From NCBI RefSeq assembly GCF_000282475.1, contig NZ_AKJF01000017.1, positions 1 to 64,000 on the forward strand: a stretch of DNA of 64,000 nt. Reading direction: 5' to 3'. Of this stretch, positions 42,615 through 51,699 are shown piece after piece. Source of the DNA: Pseudomonas sp. GM78 (GTDB lineage Bacteria > Pseudomonadota > Gammaproteobacteria > Pseudomonadales > Pseudomonadaceae). The first letter of the stretch is position 1. The number at the start of each line of letters is the position of its first letter. The translations under genes were made by a program, and so were the position numbers. Under the pieces are notes generated by a model. The model had not been told where the DNA came from. It saw only the letters and a program-made list of their open reading frames with translations, and did not search any database.

Positions 42615-43991
42615 ATGGACCTCAACCCAATGCAAACCCCAGCCCAACCGCAACATGCCCTCTGGAAAACTTACCTGCTATTCCTCGCCCCCATGGTGCT
42701 GTCCAATTTCCTGCAGTCCATGTCCGGCACCGTCAACAGCATCTACATTGGCCAGATGCTCGGCACCCAGGCCCTGGCGGCCGTGTCCGGCATGTTCCCC
42801 ATCGTGTTCTTTTTCATCGCCCTGGTCATCGGCCTCGGCGCGGGGGCGGGTGTGTTGATCGGGCAAGCCTGGGGGGCGCGGGAGACGCATTTGGTGAAGG
42901 CCATTGCCGGGTCGACGTTGTTGTTGGGGTTGTTGATCGGGTTGGTGGCGGCGGTGGTGGGGAGTGTGTTTGCGCGGTCGTCGTTGGTGGGGTTGGGGAC
43001 GCCGGGGGATGTGCTGGACGATGCGGTGGCGTATGCCCATGTGATGTTGTGGTTCATGCCGACGCTGTTGGTGTTTGTGTTGTTCACGCAGTTGCTGCGC
43101 GGGGTGAGTGATACGTTGTCGCCGTTGTTGGCGCTGGTGGTGTCGACCTGTATCGGCCTGGCGCTGACGCCGGCATTGATTCGCGGGTGGTTGGGGTTGC
43201 CGCCGATGGGGATTCAGAGCGCGGCGTTTGCCGGGTTGGCGGGCAACCTGGCGGCGATGGGGTGGCTGGCGTGGCGCTTGATTCGCAAAGGCCATCCGTT
43301 GGCGCCGGACCGGGCGTTTTTTGCGGCGATGAAGCTGGACATGGCGATCCTCGGCAAGGTGTTGCGCATCGGCTTGCCCACCGGGTTGCAGATGGTGGTG
43401 TTGTCGTTGTCGGAGCTGGTGATCCTGGCGCTGGTGAACCAGCACGGTTCCCAGGCGACAGCAGCGTATGGGGCGGTGACGCAGATCGTGAACTATGTGC
43501 AGTTCCCGGCGTTGTCGATCGCGATCACGGCGTCGATCCTCGGTGCGCAGGCGATCGGGGCAGGGCGCATTGAGCGGATCGGGCCGATCCTGCGCACGGG
43601 GTTGATGATCAACGTGTGCCTCACTGGTGGGCTGGTGGTGTTGGGGTATTTGCTGTCGCACTGGTTGCTGGGGTCGTTCCTCACCGAAGACGCAACGCGC
43701 AGCATGGCCGAGCACTTGCTGCACATCATGCTCTGGAGCCTGTTGGTGTTCGGCTTCCAGGCGATCATCGGCGGCATCATGCGCGCCAGCGGCACGGTGA
43801 TGGTGCCGGTGGCGATTTCGATTGTGTGCGTAGTGGGCGTGCAGTTGCCGGTGGCGTATTTGCTGGATGCGCGGTTTGGGCTGCAAGGGGTGTGGATGGC
43901 GTTTCCGGTGGCGTATCTGGGGATGCTGGCGTTGCAGACGCTGTATTACAAGCTGGTGTGGCAGCATCAGAAGATTGAGCGGTTGGTGTAG
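42615..43991 (+). CDS. MATE family multidrug/metabolite exporter
   Basis: 458 residues from 42615; ATGs at 42552 and 42630 are alternatives and none has a good ribosome site. Twelve hydrophobic helices in two bundles, beginning LWKTYLLFLAPMVLSNFLQSMSGTVNSIYIGQMLGT, with the second-half GLPTGLQMVVLSLSELVILALVNQHG. Sodium- or proton-driven efflux across the inner membrane. Oddity: from about 42880 onward leucine is mostly TTG and glycine mostly GGG, unlike its neighbours. Confidence 0.9.
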   Translation: MDLNPMQTPAQPQHALWKTYLLFLAPMVLSNFLQSMSGTVNSIYIGQMLGTQALAAVSGMFPIVFFFIALVIGLGAGAGVLIGQAWGARETHLVKAIAGSTLLLGLLIGLVAAVVGSVFARSSLVGLGTPGDVLDDAVAYAHVMLWFMPTLLVFVLFTQLLRGVSDTLSPLLALVVSTCIGLALTPALIRGWLGLPPMGIQSAAFAGLAGNLAAMGWLAWRLIRKGHPLAPDRAFFAAMKLDMAILGKVLRIGLPTGLQMVVLSLSELVILALVNQHGSQATAAYGAVTQIVNYVQFPALSIAITASILGAQAIGAGRIERIGPILRTGLMINVCLTGGLVVLGYLLSHWLLGSFLTEDATRSMAEHLLHIMLWSLLVFGFQAIIGGIMRASGTVMVPVAISIVCVVGVQLPVAYLLDARFGLQGVWMAFPVAYLGMLALQTLYYKLVWQHQKIERLV

Positions 43992-44004
43992 GAGGGTGGG
44001 CGCC

Positions 44005-44034
44005 AAGATCGCAGCCTTCGGCAGCTCCTACAGG
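44005..44034. repeat. Single REP unit
   Basis: AAGATCGCAGCCTTCGGCAG followed by CTCCTACAGG, just after the MATE stop, is the complement of the REP type starting TGTAGGAGCTGCCGAAGGCT. It holds an internal CTGCCGAAGGC-type palindrome (GCAGCCTTCGGCAGC). Confidence 0.7.
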
Positions 44035-44155
44035 GGAACGCATTCACCAGCGATCAGGCCGGCCGGTAGGCCGCGTTGGCTTTTGCTTTGATTTTCTTGC
44101 CACCTCTCGCCCTGAGCCTGTCCGTCAAAGTCAACACCTATGGGCGATTGTTGTC

Positions 44156-44424
44156 GGAGTACATATCCATTGCTGCGGTAACGACCACTTATGGTTTCGC
44201 CCTTACGGCGACTCACTTTTCCAAACGCCGGAGTGCCGGCCCAGCGAAAAGTAAGCAAAAGGCTTTGCCCCACCACTCGGTGCCTCGCTAGGGCTCGGCA
44301 TGCCGTAACGAAGGCATTGCTCCGTGAGTCGCCGCGCTGGGCAATGCCTGCGTTCGGCCATCGTGGTTAACGGGGCACCCAGATAAAAAGCCAAAGCGAG
44401 GCGGCCTGACAGCCGACCTGACTT
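44156..44424 (-). repeat. Inverted copy A of a 250-bp intergenic element
   Basis: Read on the minus strand it begins with GTCAGGTCGGCTGTCAGGCC then GCCTCGCTTTGGCTTTT, has GGCATGCCGAGCCCTAGCGA and AAGTGAGTCGCCGTAAGGGC inside, and ends near CGTTACCGCAGCAATGGATA. The same blocks occur in the same order on the plus strand at 44593-44830. A truncated third head (GGCCGCGTTGGCTTTTGCTT) lies at about 44060-44101. ORFs across it are accidental. Confidence 0.8.
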
Positions 44425-44475
44425 TTGTAGATAGACTTTTGTAGATATCCCCAATTCCCTGTCCCCAATTCCCTG
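44420..44475. repeat. Two successive 14-bp tandem duplications
   Basis: GACTTTTGTAGATA occurs twice in direct succession (44420-44433 and 44434-44447), immediately followed by TCCCCAATTCCCTG twice in succession (44448-44461 and 44462-44475). All four units are exact. Confidence 0.9.
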
Positions 44476-44572
44476 TGGGAGCCAGCCTGCTGGCGATGGG
44501 CCTCAACGATAACGCGCCCTGTCTGGATGAACGCGTTGCCTGGAAGTCCATCGCCAGCAGGCTGGCTCCCAC
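44475..44572. repeat. Inverted REP pair (BIME)
   Basis: GTGGGAGCCAGCCTGCTGGC (44475, 25 bases in full) and its complement ending GCTGGCTCCCAC (44548-44572) face each other around a 48-base spacer. This is the usual paired arrangement of Pseudomonas REP sequences, which are moved by TnpA-REP proteins in trans. Confidence 0.9.
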
Positions 44573-44592
44573 AATGGGATCGCGGACAGACC

Positions 44593-44830
44593 TGCAATCA
44601 GGTCGGCTTTAAGGCCGCCTCGCTTTGGCTTTTGATCTTGATCTGGCTTTTGATTTTCTTGCCCCATCGCGGCGACCCACGGAGCAGGACCGGAGCGAGG
44701 GCATGCCGAGCCTTAGCGAGGCACCGAACGCCAGGGGCAAGAGCCCTTGGTTACTTGGGGCTTTTCCAAGTGACTCGCTGTAAGAGCGAAACCGCCAGAC
44801 GCCGTTACCGCAGGAATGGATATACACCCA
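44593..44830 (+). repeat. Direct copy B of the 250-bp intergenic element
   Basis: Begins CAGGTCGGCTTTAAGGCCGC, then CTCGCTTTGGCTTTT (partly duplicated as TTTTGATCTTGATCTGGC), has GGCATGCCGAGCCTTAGCGA and AAGTGACTCGCTGTAAGAGC, and ends CGTTACCGCAGGAATGGATA. It is a diverged inverted partner of copy A, so the two would form a long imperfect hairpin around the REP pair. Confidence 0.8.
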
Positions 44831-45117
44831 ATACAGCTATGACTTTTCTGCACAACGCACCGGCTTTTATGAGCATTTTTAATTCATTTTTGCATGCATA
44901 TACTGGACTCAAGCACCGGTCATGATCCGGGCCAGACCCAACAAAAACAAACAAGGGCATCCACCGTGAAGACATCCATGCTTGCCATCGTCTCCCCGCT
45001 CTCAGGTACCCGCACGCGTCACGTACGCATTGCCCCCCGCAGCGAAGCGCCCCTCGCCGCCTGACCATCCCGTACCCGTTACCGCGCCGATCGCCCCCGC
45101 GATCGATGGAGACTCCA
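44831..45117 (+). promoter_or_regulatory. Upstream region of the valine-type operon
   Basis: About 290 bases. A TATACT at 44899-44904 is a possible -10 box without a good -35. A 32-codon frame opens with GTG at 44966 and ends at 45064, reading MKTSMLAIVSPLSG at its start; it has no clear ribosome site and may be accidental. The GGAG at 45108 sets the start of the synthetase gene at 45118. Confidence 0.35.
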
Positions 45118-46821
45118 ATGAACAGCAACTGCCAACCCTTCATCAAAGCTCGCGATTTCCTGCTGGCCCACCGTACCGACTACGCCACTGCCACGCGGGA
45201 CTTCCGCTGGCCGCAACTGAACGAATTCAACTGGGCACTGGATTACTTCGATGCCATGGCCGAGGGCAACCAGGCCAACGCCCTGTGGATCGTCGAAGAA
45301 GACGGCAGCGAACAGCGCTACAGCTTCCAGCAACTGGCCGCGCGCTCCAACCAGGTGGCCAACCACCTGCGCGCCCTTGGCGTGCGCCGTGGTGAGCGCA
45401 TCCTGCTGATGCTCGGCAACGACGTCGCCCTGTGGGAAACCATGCTGGCCGCCTTCAAGCTCGGCGCCGTGGTCATCCCCGCCACCGCCCTGCTCACCCC
45501 TGAAGACTTGCGTGATCGCATCGAGCGTGGCCACGTGCGCCACCTGGTGGTCGGTGCCGCCCATGTCGACAAGTTCGACGGCCTGGGTGAAGGCTGCACG
45601 CGCATCTGCGTCGGCCCGGCCCCCGCCGGCTGGACGCCGCACAGCGCCGCCAGCGAGCATTCCGAGCAGTTCGACAGCGAGGGCCAGACGCTGGCCACCG
45701 ACCCGATGCTGCTGTACTTCACCTCTGGCACCACCTCCAAGCCGAAGATGGTGCTGCACAGCCACCAGAGCTACCCGGTCGGCCACCTGTCGACCATGTA
45801 CTGGATCGGCCTGCAACCGGGTGACCTGCACTTGAACATCTCGTCCCCGGGCTGGGCCAAGCACGCCTGGAGTTGCCTCTTCGCCCCCTGGAACGCCGGT
45901 GCCTGCATCTTCATCCACAATGTCGCGCGCTTCAGCGCCCCTGCCCTGCTGGGCGCCCTGGAGCGCTACGGCGTCACCAGCCTGTGCGCCCCGCCCACGG
46001 TCTGGCGCATGCTGATCCAGGAGGACCTGGCCAGTTATAAGGACCGCCTGCGCCTGCGCGAACTGGTGGGCGCCGGTGAGCCGCTCAACCCGGAGATCAT
46101 CGAGCAGATCCTGCACGCCTGGAACTTGCCGCTGCGAGACGGCTTCGGCCAGTCGGAAACCACCGCCCTGGTCGGCAACACGCCCGGCCAACTGCTCAAA
46201 CCCGGCTCCATGGGTCGTCCGCTGCCGGGCTACCGGGTGACCATGCTCGACCCCGACGGCGTACCCGGCAATGAAGGCGAAGTCGCCCTGCCGCTGGACG
46301 TGCGTCCACTCGGCCTGATGTTGTGCTACGAGGACAGCCCGGAAAAAACCGCCGAGGTGATGCGCGACGGTTACTACCGCACCGGCGACACCGCGCAGAT
46401 CGACGATGAAGGCTACATCACCTTTGTCGGCCGCGCCGACGACGTGTTCAAGGCCTCCGACTACCGCATCAGCCCCTTCGAGCTGGAAAGCGCGCTGATC
46501 GAGCACCCGGCGGTGATGGAATGCGCCGTGGTCCCCAGCCCCGACCCGCTGCGTCTGGCCGTGCCCAAGGCCTTCCTGATCCTGGCCCATGACGAACCCG
46601 GCAGCGCCGAACTCGCCGGCAATATCCTCGCCTTCGCCCGCGAGCACCTGGCGCCGTACAAGCGGGTGCGACGCATCGAATTCGTCACCGAGTTGCCCAA
46701 GACCATCTCCGGGAAAATCCGCCGGGTGGAACTGCGGCAGATGGAAACTCAGCGTCGTCAGGGCGACACGCGCGGTCCTCAAGAGTACTTCGAAGAAGAC
46801 TTCCCACAGCTCAAGGGCTGA
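45118..46821 (+). CDS. Acyl-CoA synthetase, AMP-forming (medium-chain/ACSM type)
   Basis: 567 residues from the ATG at 45118 with GGAG seven bases upstream (an ATG at 45106 is the alternative). AMP-binding signature YFTSGTTSKPKMVLHSHQSY near 200, DGFGQSETTALVG near 340, GYYRTGDTAQIDDEGYITFVGRADDVFKASDYRISPFELE near 425-465, and the adenylating Lys in LPKTISGKIRR. It activates a carboxylic acid to its CoA thioester. In this operon isobutyrate or another short branched acid entering valine catabolism is the likely substrate, by context only. Confidence 0.9.
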   Translation: MNSNCQPFIKARDFLLAHRTDYATATRDFRWPQLNEFNWALDYFDAMAEGNQANALWIVEEDGSEQRYSFQQLAARSNQVANHLRALGVRRGERILLMLGNDVALWETMLAAFKLGAVVIPATALLTPEDLRDRIERGHVRHLVVGAAHVDKFDGLGEGCTRICVGPAPAGWTPHSAASEHSEQFDSEGQTLATDPMLLYFTSGTTSKPKMVLHSHQSYPVGHLSTMYWIGLQPGDLHLNISSPGWAKHAWSCLFAPWNAGACIFIHNVARFSAPALLGALERYGVTSLCAPPTVWRMLIQEDLASYKDRLRLRELVGAGEPLNPEIIEQILHAWNLPLRDGFGQSETTALVGNTPGQLLKPGSMGRPLPGYRVTMLDPDGVPGNEGEVALPLDVRPLGLMLCYEDSPEKTAEVMRDGYYRTGDTAQIDDEGYITFVGRADDVFKASDYRISPFELESALIEHPAVMECAVVPSPDPLRLAVPKAFLILAHDEPGSAELAGNILAFAREHLAPYKRVRRIEFVTELPKTISGKIRRVELRQMETQRRQGDTRGPQEYFEEDFPQLKG

Positions 46822-46825
46822 ACCC

Positions 46826-46883
46826 GGGCCGGTGCGCCGGCCCTCCTGAATTCACATCCGACCACTCGGCCGACCCGGCCGAG
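46826..46883 (+). other. Two GC-rich hairpins between synthetase and mmsA
   Basis: GGGCCGG-TGCG-CCGGCCC (46826-46843) and CTCGGCCG-ACC-CGGCCGAG (46865-46883) follow each other in the 102-base spacer. No T-run follows either. They could stabilise or process the mRNA or reduce read-through into mmsA. Confidence 0.65.
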
Positions 46884-46923
46884 GGGCCTCACTCGACTCA
46901 AAGAAAGCAGACAGGACCCGAAA

Positions 46924-48432
46924 ATGACCTCATCCAGCGTTCCAACCGTCAAGCTTCTCATCAACGGCGAATTCGTCGAATCGCGCAGCACCGAGTGGCG
47001 CAACGTGGTCAACCCGGCCACCCAGGAAGTCCTCGCTCGCGTGCCCTTTGCTACCGCCGATGAAATGGATGCCGCCGTGGCCAGCGCCAAGGAAGCGTTC
47101 AAGACCTGGCGCAAGACGCCGATCGGCGCCCGCTCGCGGATCTTCTTCAAGTACCAGCAGCTGATCCGCGAGAACATCAAGGAACTGGCCGCCCTGCTCA
47201 CCGCCGAACAGGGCAAGACCCTGCCAGACGCCGAAGGTGATGTGTTCCGCGGCCTGGAAGTGGTCGAGCACGCCACCTCCATCGGTAACCTGCAAATGGG
47301 CGAGTTGGCCAACAACGTCGCCAACGGCGTCGACACCTACACCTTGATGCAGCCGCTGGGCGTGTGCGCCGGCATCACCCCGTTCAACTTCCCGGCGATG
47401 ATCCCGCTGTGGATGTTCCCGATGGCCATCGCCACCGGCAACACCTTCGTCCTCAAGCCGTCCGAGCAAGACCCCCTGGTAACCATGCGCCTGGTTGAAC
47501 TGGCGCTGGAGGCCGGTGTACCCAAGGGCGTGCTCAACGTCATCCACGGCGGCGTCGATGCGGTGAACCTGATCTGTGACCACCCGGACATCAAGGCCGT
47601 GTCCTTCGTGGGGTCGACCAAGGTCGGCACCCATGTCTACAACCGCGCCACCCAGAACGGCAAACGCGCACAGTGCATGATGGGCGCGAAGAACCACGCC
47701 ATCGTCCTGCCCGATGCCAACAAGCAGCAGACCTTGAACAACCTGCTGGGCGCCTCCTTCGGCGCCGCTGGCCAACGCTGCATGGCCCTACCGGTGGTGA
47801 TCCTGGTGGGTGAAGCGCAGACCTGGCTGCCGGACCTGATCGAGCGCACCAAAACCCTCAAGATCAATGGCGGCACCGAACCTGGCACCGACATCGGCCC
47901 GGTGATTTCCTGCGCGGCCCTGGATCGCGTCAACAGCCTGATCGCCAGCGGCATCGAAGAAGGCGCCAGGCTCGAACTGGATGGCCGCAACCCGAGCGTG
48001 CCGGGCTACCAGGACGGCAATTTCGTCGGCCCGACCATCTTCTCCAACGTCACCGCGCAAATGTCCGTGTACCGCGAAGAAATCTTCGGCCCGGTGCTGT
48101 GCGTCATGCAGGCCGCCAGCCTGAGCGAGGCGATCGAGATCATCAACGCCAACCCCAATGGCAACGGTACCGCCCTGTTCACCCGTTCCGGCGCGGCGGC
48201 CCGTCACTTCCAGGAAGAAATCGACGTCGGCCAGGTGGGCATCAACGTGCCGATCCCGGTACCGGTCCCGCTGTTCTCCTTCTCCGGTTCGCGCGCCTCC
48301 AAGCTCGGCGACCTCGGCCCTTACGGCAAGCAAGTGGTGACCTTCTACACCCAGACCAAGACGATCACCCAGCGCTGGTTCGACGAGGACGAGGTGGTTG
48401 GCGCGGTGAACACCACGATCACCCTCAAATGA
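46924..48432 (+). CDS. mmsA: CoA-acylating methylmalonate-semialdehyde dehydrogenase
   Basis: 502 residues, normal for MmsA. It starts [36 protein letters not shown], has [34 protein letters not shown], and the catalytic Cys in [13 protein letters not shown], the block that marks the MMSDH group of the ALDH family. It turns methylmalonate semialdehyde into propionyl-CoA in valine breakdown. Followed by mmsB after 53 bases containing a REP-like hairpin. Confidence 0.96.
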   Translation: MTSSSVPTVKLLINGEFVESRSTEWRNVVNPATQEVLARVPFATADEMDAAVASAKEAFKTWRKTPIGARSRIFFKYQQLIRENIKELAALLTAEQGKTLPDAEGDVFRGLEVVEHATSIGNLQMGELANNVANGVDTYTLMQPLGVCAGITPFNFPAMIPLWMFPMAIATGNTFVLKPSEQDPLVTMRLVELALEAGVPKGVLNVIHGGVDAVNLICDHPDIKAVSFVGSTKVGTHVYNRATQNGKRAQCMMGAKNHAIVLPDANKQQTLNNLLGASFGAAGQRCMALPVVILVGEAQTWLPDLIERTKTLKINGGTEPGTDIGPVISCAALDRVNSLIASGIEEGARLELDGRNPSVPGYQDGNFVGPTIFSNVTAQMSVYREEIFGPVLCVMQAASLSEAIEIINANPNGNGTALFTRSGAAARHFQEEIDVGQVGINVPIPVPVPLFSFSGSRASKLGDLGPYGKQVVTFYTQTKTITQRWFDEDEVVGAVNTTITLK

Positions 48433-48437
48433 CCTGT

Positions 48438-48461
48438 GGCGAGGGGATTCATCCCCTCGCC
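48438..48461. repeat. 11-bp perfect hairpin between mmsA and mmsB
   Basis: GGCGAGGGGAT and ATCCCCTCGCC pair perfectly around a TC loop, starting five bases after the mmsA stop. Similar GCGAGGGGAT palindromes are common in Pseudomonas intergenic DNA, so it is probably a REP-like unit within the operon. Confidence 0.75.
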
Positions 48462-48485
48462 ATCACACGCAAAAAGGTAACCATC

Positions 48486-49382
48486 ATGCATATCGGATTT
48501 CTCGGCCTCGGCAACATGGGCGGCCCAATGGCCCGCAACCTGCTCAAGGCCGGCCACAGCCTGACCGTCTTCGATCCCTTCCCCCAGGCGGTCGCCGCCC
48601 TGGTCGAGGCCGGCGCCAGCGCCGCTGACTCGCCCGCCGGCGTGGCCAGGGCCGGGGTTGAAGTGATCGTCACCATGCTGCCAACCGCAGACCACGTGAA
48701 ACAGGTCTATCGCGGCAAGGACGGCCTGCTGGCCAATATCGGACAAGGCGTGCTGTTGATCGACAGCTCGACCATCGACCCGCTGAGTGCCCGCGAGGTG
48801 GCCAAATTCGCCCTTGCCCAAGGCAACCCGATGCTCGACGCGCCGGTCTCCGGCGGCACCGGCGGCGCGACGGCGGGCACCCTGACGTTCATGGTCGGCG
48901 GCCCGGTCAGTGTGTACGACCAGGCCCTGCCGGTCCTCTCGGCCATGGGCAGGAACATCGTGCACTGCGGCGCGGCCGGTAACGGCCAGGTGGCCAAGAT
49001 CGCCAACAACATGCTGCTCGGCATCTCCATGGTCGGCGTCGCCGAGGCCATGGCCCTGGGTGTGGCCCTGGGCATGGACGCCAAGGTGCTGGCCGGTGTC
49101 ATCGGCACCTCCACCGGTCGCTGCTGGAGCTCGGAGATCAACAACCCGTTCCCCGGCGTGCTGGAAAATGCCCCGGCCTCGCGTGGCTACACCGGCGGCT
49201 TCGGCACCGACCTGATGCTCAAGGACCTCGGCCTCGCCACCGAAGCCGCCAAACAGGCGCGCCAACCGGTGGTGCTCGGCGCTGCCGCCCAGCAGCTGTA
49301 CCAGACCTTCAGCCTGCAAGGTAATGGCGGCCTGGACTTCTCCGCCATCATCAAACTGTTCCGTGGAGAAGCCCAGGCATGA
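48486..49382 (+). CDS. mmsB: 3-hydroxyisobutyrate dehydrogenase
   Basis: 298 residues. The NAD motif GFLGLGNMGGPMARNLLKAGH opens the protein, the substrate-binding DAPVSGGTGGATAGTLTFMVGG is near 120, and the catalytic Lys lies in GNGQVAKIANNMLLGISM (about 170). Oxidises 3-hydroxyisobutyrate to methylmalonate semialdehyde, the substrate of MmsA. AAGG about eight bases before the ATG; its TGA overlaps the next ATG. Confidence 0.96.
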   Translation: MHIGFLGLGNMGGPMARNLLKAGHSLTVFDPFPQAVAALVEAGASAADSPAGVARAGVEVIVTMLPTADHVKQVYRGKDGLLANIGQGVLLIDSSTIDPLSAREVAKFALAQGNPMLDAPVSGGTGGATAGTLTFMVGGPVSVYDQALPVLSAMGRNIVHCGAAGNGQVAKIANNMLLGISMVGVAEAMALGVALGMDAKVLAGVIGTSTGRCWSSEINNPFPGVLENAPASRGYTGGFGTDLMLKDLGLATEAAKQARQPVVLGAAAQQLYQTFSLQGNGGLDFSAIIKLFRGEAQA

Positions 49383-50467
49383 GCGGGCAGCAAGCCCCGG
49401 TGCTGGCCTGCGTGCGCAACCGCATCGGCCACCTGACGCTGAACCGGCCCAGCGCGCTGAACACCCTCGACCTGCCGACCGTGAAGCTGCTGTGCCAGTA
49501 CCTGTGGGTGTGGGAACAGGACCCGGACATCGTCGCCGTCACCCTGCGTGGCGCCGGGGAAAAAGCCTTCTGTGCCGGTGGCGACATCCGCATGCTGTAC
49601 GACAGTCACCAGGCCGGGGACAACCTGCACGAGCTGTTCCTCGAAGAGGAATATGCCCTGGACGAGTACCTGCATGGCTACTCCAAACCGGTGCTGGCGC
49701 TGCTCGACGGTTTCGTCCTGGGCGGTGGCATGGGCCTGGCGCAGGCCGCCTCGCTGCGGGTGATCACCGAGCGCACGCGCATGGGCATGCCGGAAGTCGG
49801 CATCGGCTTTTTCCCCGATGTCGGCGGCAGCTATTTCCTGCCGCGCCTTCCCGGTGAGCTGGGGATCTACCTGGGCGTCACCGGTTGCCAGGTTCGGGCC
49901 GCCGACGCGCTCTATGCCGACCTCGCCGACTACTACCTGCCCAGCGAGCGACTGGTGGAACTGGACGCCGCCCTCGATCACTTGAACTGGACTCCCGCGC
50001 CCGAAGAAGACTTGCAAGAGCTGCTGGCCGGCCTGGCCACCGAGCGCATTGCCGGATCGGAACTCAAGGCTTACCGCCAGGTGATCGATGAGTATTTTTC
50101 CCTGCCTGATGTGCCGGCGATTCGCAATGCGCTGCAGCGCGAGCAACGCCCCGAGCTGCGCGACTGGGCCGAACAGACGGTCGCGCTACTCGACAGCCGC
50201 TCACCGCTGGCAATGGCGGCGACCCTGGAACTGTTGCGTCGCGGTCGCTACCTGAGCCTGGCCGACTGTTTTGCCCTGGAGCTGCACCTGGACTACCAGT
50301 GGTTCGACAAGGGCGACCTGATGGAGGGGGTGCGCGCCTTGATCATCGACAAGGACAAGACCCCACGCTGGAACCCGCCCACCCTGGCGGAACTGGTGCC
50401 TGCGCGGGTGCAGGCTTTCTTCAACGATTTCCGCCCGGCCTCTGGCAAACCCCTTCGCACCGCCTGA
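49379..50467 (+). CDS. Enoyl-CoA hydratase/isomerase family, 3-hydroxyisobutyryl-CoA hydrolase type
   Basis: 362 residues, ATGA overlap with mmsB. The crotonase core has [20 protein letters not shown] and the HIBCH-type block [36 protein letters not shown], carrying the Glu and Asp used for thioester hydrolysis. Length over 340 also matches the hydrolase rather than a plain hydratase. It supplies 3-hydroxyisobutyrate to MmsB. Confidence 0.92.
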   Translation: MSGQQAPVLACVRNRIGHLTLNRPSALNTLDLPTVKLLCQYLWVWEQDPDIVAVTLRGAGEKAFCAGGDIRMLYDSHQAGDNLHELFLEEEYALDEYLHGYSKPVLALLDGFVLGGGMGLAQAASLRVITERTRMGMPEVGIGFFPDVGGSYFLPRLPGELGIYLGVTGCQVRAADALYADLADYYLPSERLVELDAALDHLNWTPAPEEDLQELLAGLATERIAGSELKAYRQVIDEYFSLPDVPAIRNALQREQRPELRDWAEQTVALLDSRSPLAMAATLELLRRGRYLSLADCFALELHLDYQWFDKGDLMEGVRALIIDKDKTPRWNPPTLAELVPARVQAFFNDFRPASGKPLRTA

Positions 50468-50484
50468 ACGGCAGGAGACTCGCA

Positions 50485-51636
50485 ATGCACGATATCGAAT
50501 TGACCGAAGAACAACGCATGATCCGCGACATGGCACGCGACTTCGCCCGCAGCGAAGTCGGCCCGCAGGCCCAGGCCTGGGAAAAGGCCGGCTGGATCGA
50601 TGACGCCGTGGTTGCGCAGATGGGTGAACTGGGCCTGCTGGGCATGGTGGTGCCGGACACCTGGGGTGGCAGCTACACCGACTATGTGGCCTACGCCCTG
50701 GCCGTGGAGGAAATTTCCGCCGGCGACGGCGCCCTCGGCGCCTTGATGAGCATCCACAATTCGGTGGGCTGCGGCCCTCTGCTGAAATACGGCAGCCCGT
50801 CCCAGCAAGACCGCTGGCTGCCGCTTTTGGCCAGCGGCCAGGCCATTGGCTGCTTCTGCCTGACCGAGCCACAGGCAGGCACCGAAGCACACAACTTGCG
50901 CACTCGCGCCGAATTGCGCGACGGCCACTGGGTACTCAACGGCGCCAAGCAATTCGTCAGCAACGGCAAGCGCGCGAGCCTGGCCATTGTGTTTGCCGTC
51001 ACCGATCCGGAACTGGGCAAGAAGGGCCTGTCGGCGTTCCTGGTGCCCACCGACAACCCAGGATTCGTGGTCGACCGCAGCGAACACAAGATGGGCATCA
51101 AGGCCTCCGATACCTGCGCGGTGACCCTGGATAACTGCACGATTCCCCAGGACCATTTGCTCGGCGAGCGCGGCAAGGGTCTGGCCATTGCCCTGTCCAA
51201 CCTTGAAGGCGGCCGCATCGGCATCGCCGCCCAGGCCCTGGGGATTGCTCGCGCTGCCTTCGAGGCCGCCTTGGGGTATGCCCGCGAACGCGTCCAGTTC
51301 GCCAAGCCGATCATCGAACACCAGAGCGTGGCCAATCTGCTCGCGGACATGCACACCCGGCTCAATGCGACCCGCCTGCTGGTGCTGCATGCCGCGCGCC
51401 TGAAAAGCGCCGGGCAACCGTGCCTGTCCGAAGCGTCGCAGGCCAAGCTGTTCGCCTCGGAAATGGCCGAGCGCGTGTGTTCCAGCGCCGTGCAGATCCA
51501 TGGCGGTTATGGCTACCTGGAGGATTACCCGGTGGAGCGCTATTACCGCGATGCACGCATCACCCAGATCTACGAAGGCACCAGCGAGGTCCAGCGCCTG
51601 CTGATCGCCCGCGAGCTGGCCCACTACGCCCTTTGA
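50485..51636 (+). CDS. Acyl-CoA dehydrogenase, isobutyryl-CoA type by context
   Basis: 383 residues. FAD-contact [20 protein letters not shown] near 130, [13 protein letters not shown], and the C-terminal [42 protein letters not shown] with the catalytic Glu in YEGTSE. AGGAG is eight bases from the ATG. First oxidation of isobutyryl-CoA in valine catabolism fits the surrounding genes; a short straight-chain substrate cannot be excluded. Confidence 0.92.
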   Translation: MHDIELTEEQRMIRDMARDFARSEVGPQAQAWEKAGWIDDAVVAQMGELGLLGMVVPDTWGGSYTDYVAYALAVEEISAGDGALGALMSIHNSVGCGPLLKYGSPSQQDRWLPLLASGQAIGCFCLTEPQAGTEAHNLRTRAELRDGHWVLNGAKQFVSNGKRASLAIVFAVTDPELGKKGLSAFLVPTDNPGFVVDRSEHKMGIKASDTCAVTLDNCTIPQDHLLGERGKGLAIALSNLEGGRIGIAAQALGIARAAFEAALGYARERVQFAKPIIEHQSVANLLADMHTRLNATRLLVLHAARLKSAGQPCLSEASQAKLFASEMAERVCSSAVQIHGGYGYLEDYPVERYYRDARITQIYEGTSEVQRLLIARELAHYAL

Positions 51637-51699
51637 GCCCTTGGCCGCACGCGCCCTGCGTGCCGGCCGCCCCCTCGCCTGCCCCTTCTGGAGTTGCCC

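Noticed and set aside
44203-44454. ORF of 83 codons in the repeat nest
   Set aside because: It lies within copy A of the intergenic element, and equivalent frames in copy B are not conserved as protein.
45079-46782. Antisense ORF of 567 codons opposite the synthetase
   Set aside because: Shadow frame; the plus strand has all AMP-binding motifs.
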